From: Bacteroidales bacterium
Lineage (GTDB): Bacteria > Bacteroidota > Bacteroidia > Bacteroidales > UBA3824
Direction of reading: 5' to 3'
DNA length: 64,000 bases
Assembly (NCBI GenBank): GCA_017412115.1
Contig: JAFPYR010000040.1
Location: 1 to 64,000, forward strand
In this document: positions 10,201 to 18,031 of the stretch, piece by piece
Numbering within the stretch: the stretch's first letter is position 1
Layout of the letters: every line of letters starts with the position of its first letter
Program-made: the position numbers and the translations under genes
The notes under the pieces: generated by a model
Seen by the model: only the letters and a program-made list of their open reading frames with translations
What the model was told of the DNA's origin: nothing
Databases searched by the model: none

Positions 10201-11645
10201 GCTTTTTCTGGGGATTTTCCGATAATCCTAAAAGAACTAAAGTTATAGGTCCTGAAATTCTTTTGACTGATGTAAAATATCCTGATTTGATTTTTTCAAA
10301 AAAGATAATCGGTCGGTTTTTGGATATTAAAAGTCCGAGAATTGAGATTTTTCCCGGTAACAAGAAAACAGGTCTTGAAAATGTTTTGTACAAAATGTTC
10401 AATACTATTGATTTTCAGGTAGATACCGTTACCTCGGATAATGTTTCGATGGATATAAATTTGCGTAACGGCAAACCGAAAGTCGAATTAAGAAACATGG
10501 ATTTGAACATTTCAGAGCTTAATACGCAGAAATACCGTAGCCGTGATATTCCCGGCAAAACGGTTTTGGCAGGTATTACGGATCATACTTTTTACATGAA
10601 AGACAGCATTTTCCGTCTGAATTTCCCTCGTGCCGTTTTGGAGCCGAACAAAAAAACGGTTCAAATAAAAAGTATGGATTTTCGTCCGTATACCAACCGT
10701 TATGATTTTTGTAAGGCGTTTGAGGTTTCACGCACTGCAACTTATATCTCATGCGAAAACGCTTTAGCGAAAAATTTCGATTGGAAAACCGCAATCGAAC
10801 ACAAAACCCTCAACATGGATTCGCTTTATCTTAATAAACTTTCGTTTACGGCTTATATGGACAATTCCAAGCCAAACGGTACTGAAATTCAGCCGACACT
10901 TCTTCAGTGGTTGGACAGAATACCGTTTTTTATTAACGTGAAGACTTCCAAAATTACGGATTCTTATCTTGGAATTGAGCAGTTGAATCCCCTTGGTGCA
11001 GTCCCCGGAGTCTTGACTTTCAATAATTTAAGCGGTTATATTTATAATCTTTCAAACGATCCGATGCAGATAGGCGCAGATGATACTTTAACTTTTTCGA
11101 TGAAGGCGAAACTGATGAACGTTTCCGATATTTCCGGCTCGTTCCGTTATCCGAGACTTTCGCCCGTTGAGGAGTTTTATTGTAAAATCAAGGCTGACAC
11201 CGTTTATTTGCCGTATCTTAATCCGTTTTTGGAAAATGCTTTGTTCGCTAAAATCAACGATGGAATGTTGTACGGTGCTGACATCTCGTTCCGCTCCGAC
11301 AACAAATCTTCAAAAGGCGTTACGAGGTTTGTTTACAGCGATTTGAAATTTGCCATCAATAAGGCTGACAGCGTTAAAGAGAAAAAACGCGGTCTTTTGT
11401 CGTTGCTTGCGAATATTTTTGTTAAAAAGAAAAATACTAAAAAGCGCGGTTATATTTATGCCGAACCCGATTATACGAGAGGTTTTTCGTCGTATTGGGT
11501 AAAATCCATATTATCAGGCGTTAAGGCAACTTTCGGTTTTGAATCAAAAGAGCAAAAAGACGAAAGAAAACTCACTGAAAAAGTCCGTGATGCCATCACG
11601 CGCGGTAAACAAAGAAAGAAACTTGAAAAAATTAATCAGGAATAA
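7194..11645 (+). CDS. Very large AsmA-like repeat protein
   Basis: The product has 1483 residues with a single N-terminal membrane segment (about residues 24-45) and a long beta-strand-rich exported region. It contains at least six modules of roughly 180 residues. Each begins with a strand-rich segment ending in a conserved proline and contains an L-P-D-x-x-H or related block, at about residues 242, 420, 598, 803, 979 and 1142. The organisation recalls AsmA/TamB/YhdP-type proteins, which form hydrophobic grooves and are linked to lipid transport between the two membranes. The ATG at 7194 is chosen because the segment before the membrane helix begins there; a TTG at 7137 lies deep in the permease gene. 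The C-terminus is lysine and arginine rich. Confidence 0.75.
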   Translation: MAEEQTEIEVDKKPQKKRGKLRRWIKFIAIIAVLISLLQYVCYYYAFPLLKETVCKNINVSSSGLYTMNFDDFKINFLTKSLEVENFSLVPDTSVYLRLIDTADYNKAVYNISVKKLQVKNISLFAFLRDQLRINKIILDNPRVSLAAKPKKEEGKKKYDAVHKDLFPIIEPFLNALIINSVTITDGYFDFSTKVKNDKSNIEVAKIDLNLKKFYLDKEAHIRRDKLFFSQVIELNSENYDIILPDNVHTVKAAKLYVNTSDSLIYAQNARLSADGKNSQNTLANKFNVFLDSIKITGVDLSAAYFQKNVNLKAVKIFNPCIEFLKGGVVNKKTQKFEQFSSDWFPLIKGMLKSVSADSLKVENANLKIAKSSNAQKPVYKADNINIRLDGFLLDSTAFSNKEKILYSKGIEIKLADFQMVLPDNRHKLFSGEVLVSTIDKTLKAKKIVIRPTYKTNDSTAKEINIKVPSVEIIDFDLIKGYNQKNYEMGMVKVSLPDIETKSFIDTAKTPDKSNHRLIDVLSEEFFKSLKIRTLLINKGNINITSKASIKQDSLTLSGKLSLNISNFIVNRKTLSDGGLPFITTNVNFNIQDAVMKLPKNFHTMRCAEFSLNSKKDKVLIEKFSFKYDSDTMLLSTMKRLKKNSSLDISIEKAEFNKFQLLDFFFKQEINLEKLLVLKPKFYITIYPQLAALKEEGKLLEDTLEEVRDSLQDSVYQLYTAFDRILADMLPKRIKFIKTDTLFCDSSILSFDFRDTTNGVIASTSSDFKFLAEGFYFNRDSFSNEENFMLAKNYGLDINNFEFLLPDRAHLVRTSNINISTKDSCIKIKSVMISERPHRRLPVKNVMNLYLPEVEIDKIDFKTFGKTGVLPAGSLFFDKAAFILAKNIDFKEDSLKTPQKSDKKKNIPFKGVAIDEVRSEKSGFAFYRGGLKDMFKTEVAKMNFDIKLENFSLDSANLNKNGYVMDFDNPFLDVNNFRFTLKDSSQILVDNVREMSDSLKVKGFFWGFSDNPKRTKVIGPEILLTDVKYPDLIFSKKIIGRFLDIKSPRIEIFPGNKKTGLENVLYKMFNTIDFQVDTVTSDNVSMDINLRNGKPKVELRNMDLNISELNTQKYRSRDIPGKTVLAGITDHTFYMKDSIFRLNFPRAVLEPNKKTVQIKSMDFRPYTNRYDFCKAFEVSRTATYISCENALAKNFDWKTAIEHKTLNMDSLYLNKLSFTAYMDNSKPNGTEIQPTLLQWLDRIPFFINVKTSKITDSYLGIEQLNPLGAVPGVLTFNNLSGYIYNLSNDPMQIGADDTLTFSMKAKLMNVSDISGSFRYPRLSPVEEFYCKIKADTVYLPYLNPFLENALFAKINDGMLYGADISFRSDNKSSKGVTRFVYSDLKFAINKADSVKEKKRGLLSLLANIFVKKKNTKKRGYIYAEPDYTRGFSSYWVKSILSGVKATFGFESKEQKDERKLTEKVRDAITRGKQRKKLEKINQE

Positions 11646-11649
11646 AATT

Positions 11650-13008
11650 ATGAAATATTTTTTTATCGGTATCGCCGGTGCGGGCATGAGTGCCGTTGCA
11701 CAATATTTAAAAGGTAAGGGTTCTTCAATTTCGGGTTCTGACCGTTTGTTTATGACCTCAAGCGGAGATTCTATTAAACAAAAACTCGAAAATCTTGATA
11801 TAAAATGTTATCCGCAAGGCTCTGCCGTTATTGACAAAGACACTGATTTTGTGGTAGTTTCAACGGCGATTGAGGATACCGTTCCCGAATATAAATTTGC
11901 AAAGGAAAATTCTATCAAGGTAATTCACCGTTCAGACCTTTTGGCTCAGATATGTGATGAAAATTTTACGATAGCTGTTTCCGGCACTTCTGGCAAATCG
12001 ACTGTTACGGCAATGATTTTTGATATTTTGTTGAAATGTCAAAAAGAGCCATCTCTAATAACGGGCGCCGGGCTTATCTCTTTGCAAAACAAGGGTTTAA
12101 TAGGAAACGCATACGTCGGAAAATCAAATATTTTGGTAATTGAGGTTGATGAATCGGACGGGACAATCGTAAAATACTCTCCTCAAATCGGTCTTATTCT
12201 CAATATTGACAAAGACCACAAAGAGATTTCAGAGTTGATACCGCTTTTTGAGGCTTTTAAAAGTCATGTCAAAAAAAATTTAATTGTTAATCTTGATAAC
12301 AAACTTTCAAAAGAGCTTGGCGGAGGAGGTTCGGATTTTTCGTGCTTGGATTCTTCTGCTGAAAATTATGCTGAAAAATTTTCACAAAGTATTTCGGGAA
12401 TAAATTTTTATTCTGATAATCAGAAGTTTACGCTTAAATTGCTTGGAAAACACAACATGGAAAATGCTTTGGCAGCGATTTCGGTTGCGAGGATTTTTAA
12501 CATTCCTGATAAAGAAATTTCTAAAGCTTTGTCCTCTTATGAAGGCATTTATCGGCGCGGCAGAATTATTTATAATAATGACGGTGTTTTGATAATTGAC
12601 GATTTTGCGCACAATCCCGCTAAAATATCGGCGGCAGTTTCTTCGTCTCAGGCGATAGGAGAGAGGGTGTTGGCGTGGTTTCAGCCTCACGGTTTCAAAC
12701 CCTCAAAACTTATGAAAGACGAATTGATTGAAAAACTTTCAAAACTTTTGCGCAAAGATGACGTTATGATATTTTCAAAGATTTTTTATGCCGGTGGCAC
12801 GGCTGACAAAACTATAAGTGCTCAGGAGTTTGCTTCTGGTTTAACACAAAACGGTAAAAAATCATTGTACATTCAAGAGCGGGAAGATTTGCTTAAATAT
12901 TTAAAAGAAAATGTCAGAAAAGGAGATGTTGTTTTGCTTATGGGTGCCCGTGATACCTCGTTAGGTGATTTTGCCGAAGAGGTCAAAAATGCGGTTGCTA
13001 ATCGTTAA
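11650..13008 (+). CDS. Mur ligase family protein (MurC/Mpl-like)
   Basis: This is an ATP-dependent amide ligase of 452 residues. It has an N-terminal Rossmann motif (GIAGAGMSAVAQYL), the P-loop AVSGTSGKSTVTAM, the central EVDESDGT and NIDKDHKE motifs, and a C-terminal domain with DDFAHNPAK and WFQPHGFKP. These resemble MurC and Mpl but differ from standard MurC at the DESDGT and DHKE positions, so it is probably a second MurC-like ligase rather than the housekeeping one. Mpl re-attaches recycled tripeptide to UDP-MurNAc, which would suit the AmpG-like permease in the same operon. The ATG at 11650, four bases after the previous stop, is the start. A terminator follows directly. Confidence 0.82.
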   Translation: MKYFFIGIAGAGMSAVAQYLKGKGSSISGSDRLFMTSSGDSIKQKLENLDIKCYPQGSAVIDKDTDFVVVSTAIEDTVPEYKFAKENSIKVIHRSDLLAQICDENFTIAVSGTSGKSTVTAMIFDILLKCQKEPSLITGAGLISLQNKGLIGNAYVGKSNILVIEVDESDGTIVKYSPQIGLILNIDKDHKEISELIPLFEAFKSHVKKNLIVNLDNKLSKELGGGGSDFSCLDSSAENYAEKFSQSISGINFYSDNQKFTLKLLGKHNMENALAAISVARIFNIPDKEISKALSSYEGIYRRGRIIYNNDGVLIIDDFAHNPAKISAAVSSSQAIGERVLAWFQPHGFKPSKLMKDELIEKLSKLLRKDDVMIFSKIFYAGGTADKTISAQEFASGLTQNGKKSLYIQEREDLLKYLKENVRKGDVVLLMGARDTSLGDFAEEVKNAVANR

Positions 13009-13014
13009 AAGGCG

Positions 13015-13064
13015 AAAAAAATAAACGGCGGAAGATTTTTTTTCTTCCGCCGTTTATTTTTTTT
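13015..13064. terminator. Bidirectional intrinsic terminator
   Basis: A perfect stem of at least 17 pairs (arms about 13019-13035 and 13043-13059, core AAACGGCGGAAGA) surrounds a seven-T loop. It is flanked by an A run on the left and a T run on the right. It sits between the Mur-ligase gene and the convergent lipoprotein gene and can stop transcription in both directions. Confidence 0.93.
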
Positions 13065-13077
13065 GTGTGTTAAGAAA

Positions 13078-13485
13078 TTATTTCTTTGTGAGAGCTACTG
13101 TTTCACCGCTCGGTAATTTCAAATCCAATTTAGTGGTGCTTGTTAATGTGCCGCTGTATGATTTGTTGTCATCGCCGTTGCCTGAAAACGCTCCTGTTGA
13201 TTCATTGTAATCGTAATTTTCGATTATGACAGTGATTTTTGTAGGACCGTCAGTATTTTTTGACAAACTTTTTGACTCGTAATATGTTATCGTCATATTT
13301 GTTTTGGAAGTAACTTGAAGTGTTACTTCTTGTGAGTTTTGGTCAGTACCAGCCCATTTAGAGCTTACGAAACCATCTGTCGTTAAAAACTTAGCTCCGT
13401 CATCGTCGTTGTGTTTTTTGCACGCACTGCTGAGAACGAAAACAGTCAGCAAAAGCATTGTAAATATACCTATGAATTTTTTCAT
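13078..13485 (-). CDS. Small hypothetical lipoprotein
   Basis: The product has 135 residues with a signal sequence ending in a lipobox-like LSSAC at residues 18-22, so it is probably a lipid-anchored envelope protein. The mature part begins with an acidic HNDDDG stretch and is then rich in Thr, Ser and Lys with alternating hydrophobic residues, which suggests a small beta-sheet domain. I recognise no family. A TAAATTTG -7 box lies upstream at 13517-13524 on the same strand. It is monocistronic, closed by the shared terminator. Confidence 0.8.
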   Translation of the reverse strand: MKKFIGIFTMLLLTVFVLSSACKKHNDDDGAKFLTTDGFVSSKWAGTDQNSQEVTLQVTSKTNMTITYYESKSLSKNTDGPTKITVIIENYDYNESTGAFSGNGDDNKSYSGTLTSTTKLDLKLPSGETVALTKK

Positions 13486-13554
13486 TTTGTAAAAGTTTTT
13501 TAGTTATTTAAATGTCCAAATTTAGTAAAAAATTTTTGATTGCACCTGAAAAAA

Positions 13555-15060
13555 CTATGAATTTTGTATTTTTTTGTATGCAAACGGTATAGATTCTATT
13601 ATATCCGAGGCTAAAAGTCCGCATTGAGCTAATTTTTCTTCGGCAATATCGCCTGAAAGTCCGTGAAGATAAACTCCTAAAATAGCGGCTGTCTCTTGCG
13701 GATATTTTTGCGACAAAAGTCCTGTAATTATTCCCGTTAAAACATCTCCGCTGCCTGCCGTTGCCATACCCGGATTGCCTGTGGTGTTAAAAAATATTTC
13801 TCCTAGAGGAGTTGCCGTTGCCGTGTATGCTCCTTTTAGAACGATGATAATACCTAATTCAATGGCTTTTTCCCGCAAAACTTCCAAACGTTTTACGCTG
13901 TTTTCCATCTTTCCGAAAAGTCTTTCAAACTCTTTTAAGTGTGGTGTCAGAATCGAATTTTTGGGAATTAATTTATGAAAATTGTTTTCTGAAATTATGT
14001 TTAAAGCATCGGCGTCCAAGACAAGCGGTTGTTTGGCTTTTAGCAATAATTCTTTTACGACCTCTGCTGTGAGTTTATATTTTCTGATGCCGGGACCGAT
14101 ACCGATTGCAGAGTATTTTTCGATGTCGGGAAGCGTAGAAATTATTCTTTCGTTTTTGTCAATGCTGATCATGGTTTCCGGTGTGGAGATTTGAATAATT
14201 TCAACGAGTTTTTTTCCCGTGTGGAGAGTTACAAGTCCTGAACCCGCTCTGTGACAGGCTCTCGATGCTAAAATTGCCGCTCCGGCTTTGCCGTAACTGC
14301 CTGATATTAAAAGTGAATGACCGAAAGTGCCTTTGTGGGAAAATTTTTTGCGCTTTTTAATTTTTGATGCTATTTCCTCCTCTAAAACCAGATTATAAAA
14401 ACTCTCTGAGTTTTCGCTAAAATTTTTGTCCAATCCGATGTCAATGATTTTGACCTCGCCCGTAATGTCTTCATTTTCAGGTAAAAGCATTGAAACTTGC
14501 GGGGTGTGGATAGTGAGAGTTTTTGTGGCTTTTATAGTAGTGGAAGATACTTTTGTAAAGTCGGAAAGTCCTGAGGGAGTGTCGATAGCGATAACTTCAT
14601 TTGTCAAAGAATTGATTCTTTCTATTACTTTGGCACTAAGTCCTTGAATTTCACGGTTTAGCCCCGTGCCGAAAATCGCATCGATAATAATGACATTCCC
14701 TTGAGGCAAGGGAATGTCGTTTTCTGAATTTATTTCAACGGTTTTGATACCGCTAATTTGCTTTATTTTGTTGAAATTCAGGATATTATCATCGCTGAAA
14801 TGTTTGGAATCCTTTATCAGACAGCAAGTAATATCGTCAAAGCCGTAGCCGTACAACATTCTTGCTATACATAATCCGTCGCCGCCGTTGTTGCCCGAAC
14901 CGCAAAAAATCATAAAACGGCTGCTTAAATCTCTGCCTTTTATAATTTCTTCGGTTAGTTTTTCGGCTGCTCTTTCCATCAGTTCGGCTGAGGAAATACC
15001 CTGAATTTCCATTGTCGCCTTATCCAAAAGGCGCATTTGTGAAGAGTTAAGAATTTTCAT
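13555..15060 (-). CDS. nnr: Bifunctional NAD(P)HX epimerase/dehydratase
   Basis: This enzyme repairs hydrated NADH and NADPH. The N-terminal half (about residues 1-215) is the epimerase, with GSGNNGGDGLCIARML and DAIFGTGLNREI. The C-terminal half (about 225-500) is the ADP- or ATP-dependent dehydratase of the ribokinase fold, with GSYGKAGAAILASRACHRAGSG, TPHLKEFERL, and the catalytic-region GNPGMATAGSGDVLTG. The 501-residue length matches the fused form. Its start directly abuts the stop of the C1 peptidase gene, so the two are transcribed together. The pairing has no clear functional logic. Confidence 0.95.
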   Translation of the reverse strand: MKILNSSQMRLLDKATMEIQGISSAELMERAAEKLTEEIIKGRDLSSRFMIFCGSGNNGGDGLCIARMLYGYGFDDITCCLIKDSKHFSDDNILNFNKIKQISGIKTVEINSENDIPLPQGNVIIIDAIFGTGLNREIQGLSAKVIERINSLTNEVIAIDTPSGLSDFTKVSSTTIKATKTLTIHTPQVSMLLPENEDITGEVKIIDIGLDKNFSENSESFYNLVLEEEIASKIKKRKKFSHKGTFGHSLLISGSYGKAGAAILASRACHRAGSGLVTLHTGKKLVEIIQISTPETMISIDKNERIISTLPDIEKYSAIGIGPGIRKYKLTAEVVKELLLKAKQPLVLDADALNIISENNFHKLIPKNSILTPHLKEFERLFGKMENSVKRLEVLREKAIELGIIIVLKGAYTATATPLGEIFFNTTGNPGMATAGSGDVLTGIITGLLSQKYPQETAAILGVYLHGLSGDIAEEKLAQCGLLASDIIESIPFAYKKIQNS

Positions 15061-16236
15061 TTATTTTTTTATGCTGAGTTTCTTTGCTATGTCGGCGGGT
15101 ATTGCGTCTTTATGAACCATAACGTCGATAGTTTTCATAGCAACAAACGCTTTGGTAAAATACCAAGTGCCTTTGTAAGGATTGTCAGTACCCCAAGAGT
15201 TTTTAGCCATGTAATATTCTTTGCCGTTTTGGTCTTTTGCAATACCGTAAATGAGCATTCCGTGGTCGTCGGTAGTTTCCCAATTGTCATAACCTTTTTG
15301 ACGGAGTTCCTGAGTAGCGTTGATTTCAGGAAGCGGTTTTGATGTCAAAAATTCACGTTTTGACCAGTCAGAGGTAAGTCCCGTCCAACGTGCTTGGTCA
15401 GAGCCTGATAATTCCGTTGATTTAACATCGGGTAATTGTCCGATACCGTTGCGTGAGAAACCGAGTTCTGAAACGTCAGCACCCCAAGCCAAAGTGTAAC
15501 CTTTGTTTATGGCATTGTCAATAATTTTCATCATTTCGTCCATCGGAACGTTGTAAGCCAAATCCCAGCGCCAGTTGTCTTGAACTTCTATAACCATCTT
15601 TTCATAAAAAGGATGATGTGTGAAAGAGGTTATCGAAACATAATCGTCCATATTAAGACCTAAACTTTCAGCGTAAGATTTAGGAGTGTATTCTTTGCCT
15701 TTGTAGGTGAATTTTTCAGGACATTTGCCCAAATATGTGTCATAAATTGATTGAAGACCTTCTTTCCAAAGCGGAGAAAGTTTTTTAGCTTCGCTTTTTG
15801 CGATAGCCTCAACGTAACTTTCAGCAATTTTATCGAGTTCGTTGTTGTTAGGAAGCGAATCACCGTAAAGAGTTCCCATCGTAGGCATTGCCTCTTGAGG
15901 TATTATGCCGTAATGTTTCCAACAATAAGCCACGTCGTAAGCAAAACCGCCCGGTGAAAAAGATACATCGCCGTGTGTTCTGACAGTTTTTTCAGCTCTG
16001 TCAATCATCGTTTTATTAACAACGAAAGCCTCTGAAAAGTCCATTTCGCCTTTGCCCAAACGCATAAGTTCGCTTTCAAAATAACTCAAGGTCGAAAAAC
16101 ACCAGCATGTACTGCTTCTGTTCTGATTTTTTACGCTCGAAATCGGCAATTCTTTTACCGTTTTGAATTCAAACTGAGCCATCGAAGGTAACATCATACC
16201 GGCGGCTGCTAATGTTAATGCAATTTTCTTAATCAT
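15061..16236 (-). CDS. Exported C1B-type cysteine peptidase
   Basis: This is a papain-superfamily peptidase of the aminopeptidase C/bleomycin hydrolase type, with an N-terminal signal peptide (about residues 1-20, ending SMAQ). The catalytic residues are visible: Q38 (VKNQNR), C44 (SSTCWCFS), H325 (DDHGMLIYG) and N346 (AKNSWG). The intact signal peptide places it in the periplasm or envelope, unlike cytoplasmic PepC. The length of 391 residues is normal for the Bacteroidota members. It lies directly upstream of the NAD(P)HX repair gene on the same strand. Confidence 0.92.
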   Translation of the reverse strand: MIKKIALTLAAAGMMLPSMAQFEFKTVKELPISSVKNQNRSSTCWCFSTLSYFESELMRLGKGEMDFSEAFVVNKTMIDRAEKTVRTHGDVSFSPGGFAYDVAYCWKHYGIIPQEAMPTMGTLYGDSLPNNNELDKIAESYVEAIAKSEAKKLSPLWKEGLQSIYDTYLGKCPEKFTYKGKEYTPKSYAESLGLNMDDYVSITSFTHHPFYEKMVIEVQDNWRWDLAYNVPMDEMMKIIDNAINKGYTLAWGADVSELGFSRNGIGQLPDVKSTELSGSDQARWTGLTSDWSKREFLTSKPLPEINATQELRQKGYDNWETTDDHGMLIYGIAKDQNGKEYYMAKNSWGTDNPYKGTWYFTKAFVAMKTIDVMVHKDAIPADIAKKLSIKK

Positions 16237-16258
16237 TTTTCGATTATTTTATTTGTTT

Positions 16259-16298
16259 TTAAAAAAAATAAAGGGCGAAAATATAAAATATTCGCCCC
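16259..16298 (-). terminator. Intrinsic terminator of the coiled-coil lipoprotein gene
   Basis: The arms GGGCGAA (16273-16279) and TTCGCCC (16291-16297) pair around an AT-rich loop. Read on the minus strand, a long T run follows (16272 down to 16259). It lies just beyond the end of the lipoprotein gene. Confidence 0.8.
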
Positions 16299-16330
16299 TA
16301 AGATATAATTATTCGTTTTATTTGTTTTAC

Positions 16331-17203
16331 TTATTCTGCTACGATTACAAGAACTTTGCTGTTTTCCCAGAATTTCACGGGGTCGGTAATTTCCAATTTG
16401 TCAGTAACCTTACCGTTTTGGATAAGTTTGTATGAGCCTGAGGGGTGATTGGAAAGAATTTTAGCCGACTTTACATTGAGCGGAATAGAATTGCAAGCTC
16501 TTAAATCCGTCTTCGTGAAATAATCTTTGTCCATATTGCCGTCGATTTTGAGCGGTTTGAAAAGTCCGTCTTTTGCAACGACATTGTGGTTCATAAGTTC
16601 TTTCTTTGTACCTACAACATAATAAACAGTGTTAAGAGCCTCGTCTTGAGCTGAAATAATTTCAGATTTTTCTTCGCTCATGCGTTGTTCTTCTTTGAGG
16701 GTAGAGTCAATCTCTGCCATTTGACTTTCCAACTGTGCAACATTGAAATTAAGCTTTTCCAACTCTGACTTCAAGGTCGTAATTTCTTGATCCTTGCTGT
16801 TCATTTGTTCTGTCAAGAGTTGAATTGTTTTTGCCATTTCTTTGTTTTTCAGACCGTTCTTTTGAAGCTTGTTGTTCAAATCGTTGATGGTCTGTTTGTT
16901 TTTTTGCATCAATTCATATATTGAAAGAATGTCATCGTTGATTCTTTCCGCAGAGGTTTCATCAAATTCTTGTCCTGTTTGTGTTCTTGTGGAAATTATC
17001 TGTTCTTTTTCCTTAATTTTGTTAAGGTTTTCTTGTATGGAGTTGAAAGCTGCAAAATATTCGTCTATTTTGACTCCTCCTGTTGTTGCAACGCTTCTTA
17101 AACTGTCGTTTTGCGCTTGAAGTCTTTGTAATTCTTCAGTGTTGCAAGACTGAAACGTTAATAATGAGCCGAAAATGGCTGCTGTTAATACTAATCTTTT
17201 CAT
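16331..17203 (-). CDS. Coiled-coil lipoprotein of a Bacteroidota family
   Basis: The product has 290 residues with a lipoprotein signal ending LTFQSC (C20). Residues about 25-190 are a long, charged heptad-like coiled coil rich in Gln, Glu, Asn and Lys. The C-terminal 90 residues form a compact domain beginning NTVYYVVGTKKEL and containing FTKTDLR and SNHPSGSYKLIQNGK. This architecture is a widespread uncharacterised lipoprotein family in Bacteroidales; relatives are sometimes labelled adhesins, which I cannot confirm. A TATTTTTG box lies upstream at 17228-17235 on the same strand and a terminator follows the gene. Confidence 0.82.
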   Translation of the reverse strand: MKRLVLTAAIFGSLLTFQSCNTEELQRLQAQNDSLRSVATTGGVKIDEYFAAFNSIQENLNKIKEKEQIISTRTQTGQEFDETSAERINDDILSIYELMQKNKQTINDLNNKLQKNGLKNKEMAKTIQLLTEQMNSKDQEITTLKSELEKLNFNVAQLESQMAEIDSTLKEEQRMSEEKSEIISAQDEALNTVYYVVGTKKELMNHNVVAKDGLFKPLKIDGNMDKDYFTKTDLRACNSIPLNVKSAKILSNHPSGSYKLIQNGKVTDKLEITDPVKFWENSKVLVIVAE

Positions 17204-17267
17204 TTTTAAAAATTCAAGTTAAAGATCCAAAAATATAACGCTGCAAAATTACAAAAGTTTTTTGATA

Positions 17268-17298
17268 TTGCATAATTTTGAAAAAAAAATTACCTTTG
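17268..17298 (+). promoter_or_regulatory. Promoter of rsmI
   Basis: A TTG (17268-17270) is separated by 20 bases from TACCTTTG (17291-17298), which matches the Bacteroidota -33 and -7 elements. The rsmI start lies 25 bases downstream. Confidence 0.6.
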
Positions 17299-17322
17299 TC
17301 CTTGGTTTAATACACTTAAAAA

Positions 17323-18015
17323 ATGTCAAAATTATATATCGTACCGACCCCTGTGGGCAATCTTGAGGATATGACTTTCAGGGCTATTAAAGTTTTAAAA
17401 CAATGCAGTCTGATACTTTGCGAGGATACCCGCACGAGTTCAGGACTTTTGAAACACTTTGAAATCAATGTTCCCGTTGCCTCTCATCATAAGTTCAACG
17501 AGCATGAAACATCGGATTATTATGCCTCAAGGGTTCTTTCAGGCGAGGATATTGCGCTTATCTCTGATGCCGGAACACCTGCGATTTCCGATCCGGGATT
17601 TATGTTGGTAAGGGCTTGTGTTCAAAAAGGTGTTGAGGTAGAGTGTCTGCCGGGTGCAACGGCTTTTGTGCCGGCTTTGGTGGATTCGGGTTTCGGTTGT
17701 GAAAGTTTTATTTTTAACGGTTTTTTGCCGCAGAAAAAAGGCCGTCAAAAGCGTCTTAAATTTTTATCCGAATTGGATTTAACAGTGATTTTTTACGAAT
17801 CGCCGTATCGTGTTACGAAACTTTTGCAGGAGATAGGAGAGTATTTCGGAAAGGATAGAAGAATTTCTATAACAAGGGAAATATCAAAGATTTACGAAGA
17901 AACTTTGCGGGGAACCTCTGACGAACTTTTGGAGGCGTTCAAAGAGAAGGCTCCTAAAGGCGAGTTCGTCGTAGTTGTTGACAAAAAAAACAAAAACAGT
18001 GAAACTGAAGATTGA
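17323..18015 (+). CDS. rsmI: 16S rRNA 2'-O-ribose C1402 methyltransferase
   Basis: This SAM-dependent enzyme methylates the 2'-hydroxyl of C1402 in the decoding centre of 16S rRNA. It has the tetrapyrrole-methylase fold with the RsmI signatures: YIVPTPVGNLEDMTFRA at the N-terminus, CEDTRTSSGLLKHF, ISDAGTPAISDPG, CLPGATAFVPAL and YESPYRV. The length of 230 residues is normal. Transcription is from a promoter just upstream, and the following exported-protein gene starts 16 bases later. Confidence 0.96.
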   Translation: MSKLYIVPTPVGNLEDMTFRAIKVLKQCSLILCEDTRTSSGLLKHFEINVPVASHHKFNEHETSDYYASRVLSGEDIALISDAGTPAISDPGFMLVRACVQKGVEVECLPGATAFVPALVDSGFGCESFIFNGFLPQKKGRQKRLKFLSELDLTVIFYESPYRVTKLLQEIGEYFGKDRRISITREISKIYEETLRGTSDELLEAFKEKAPKGEFVVVVDKKNKNSETED

Positions 18016-18031
18016 TAAGGTTCTTATAAAA

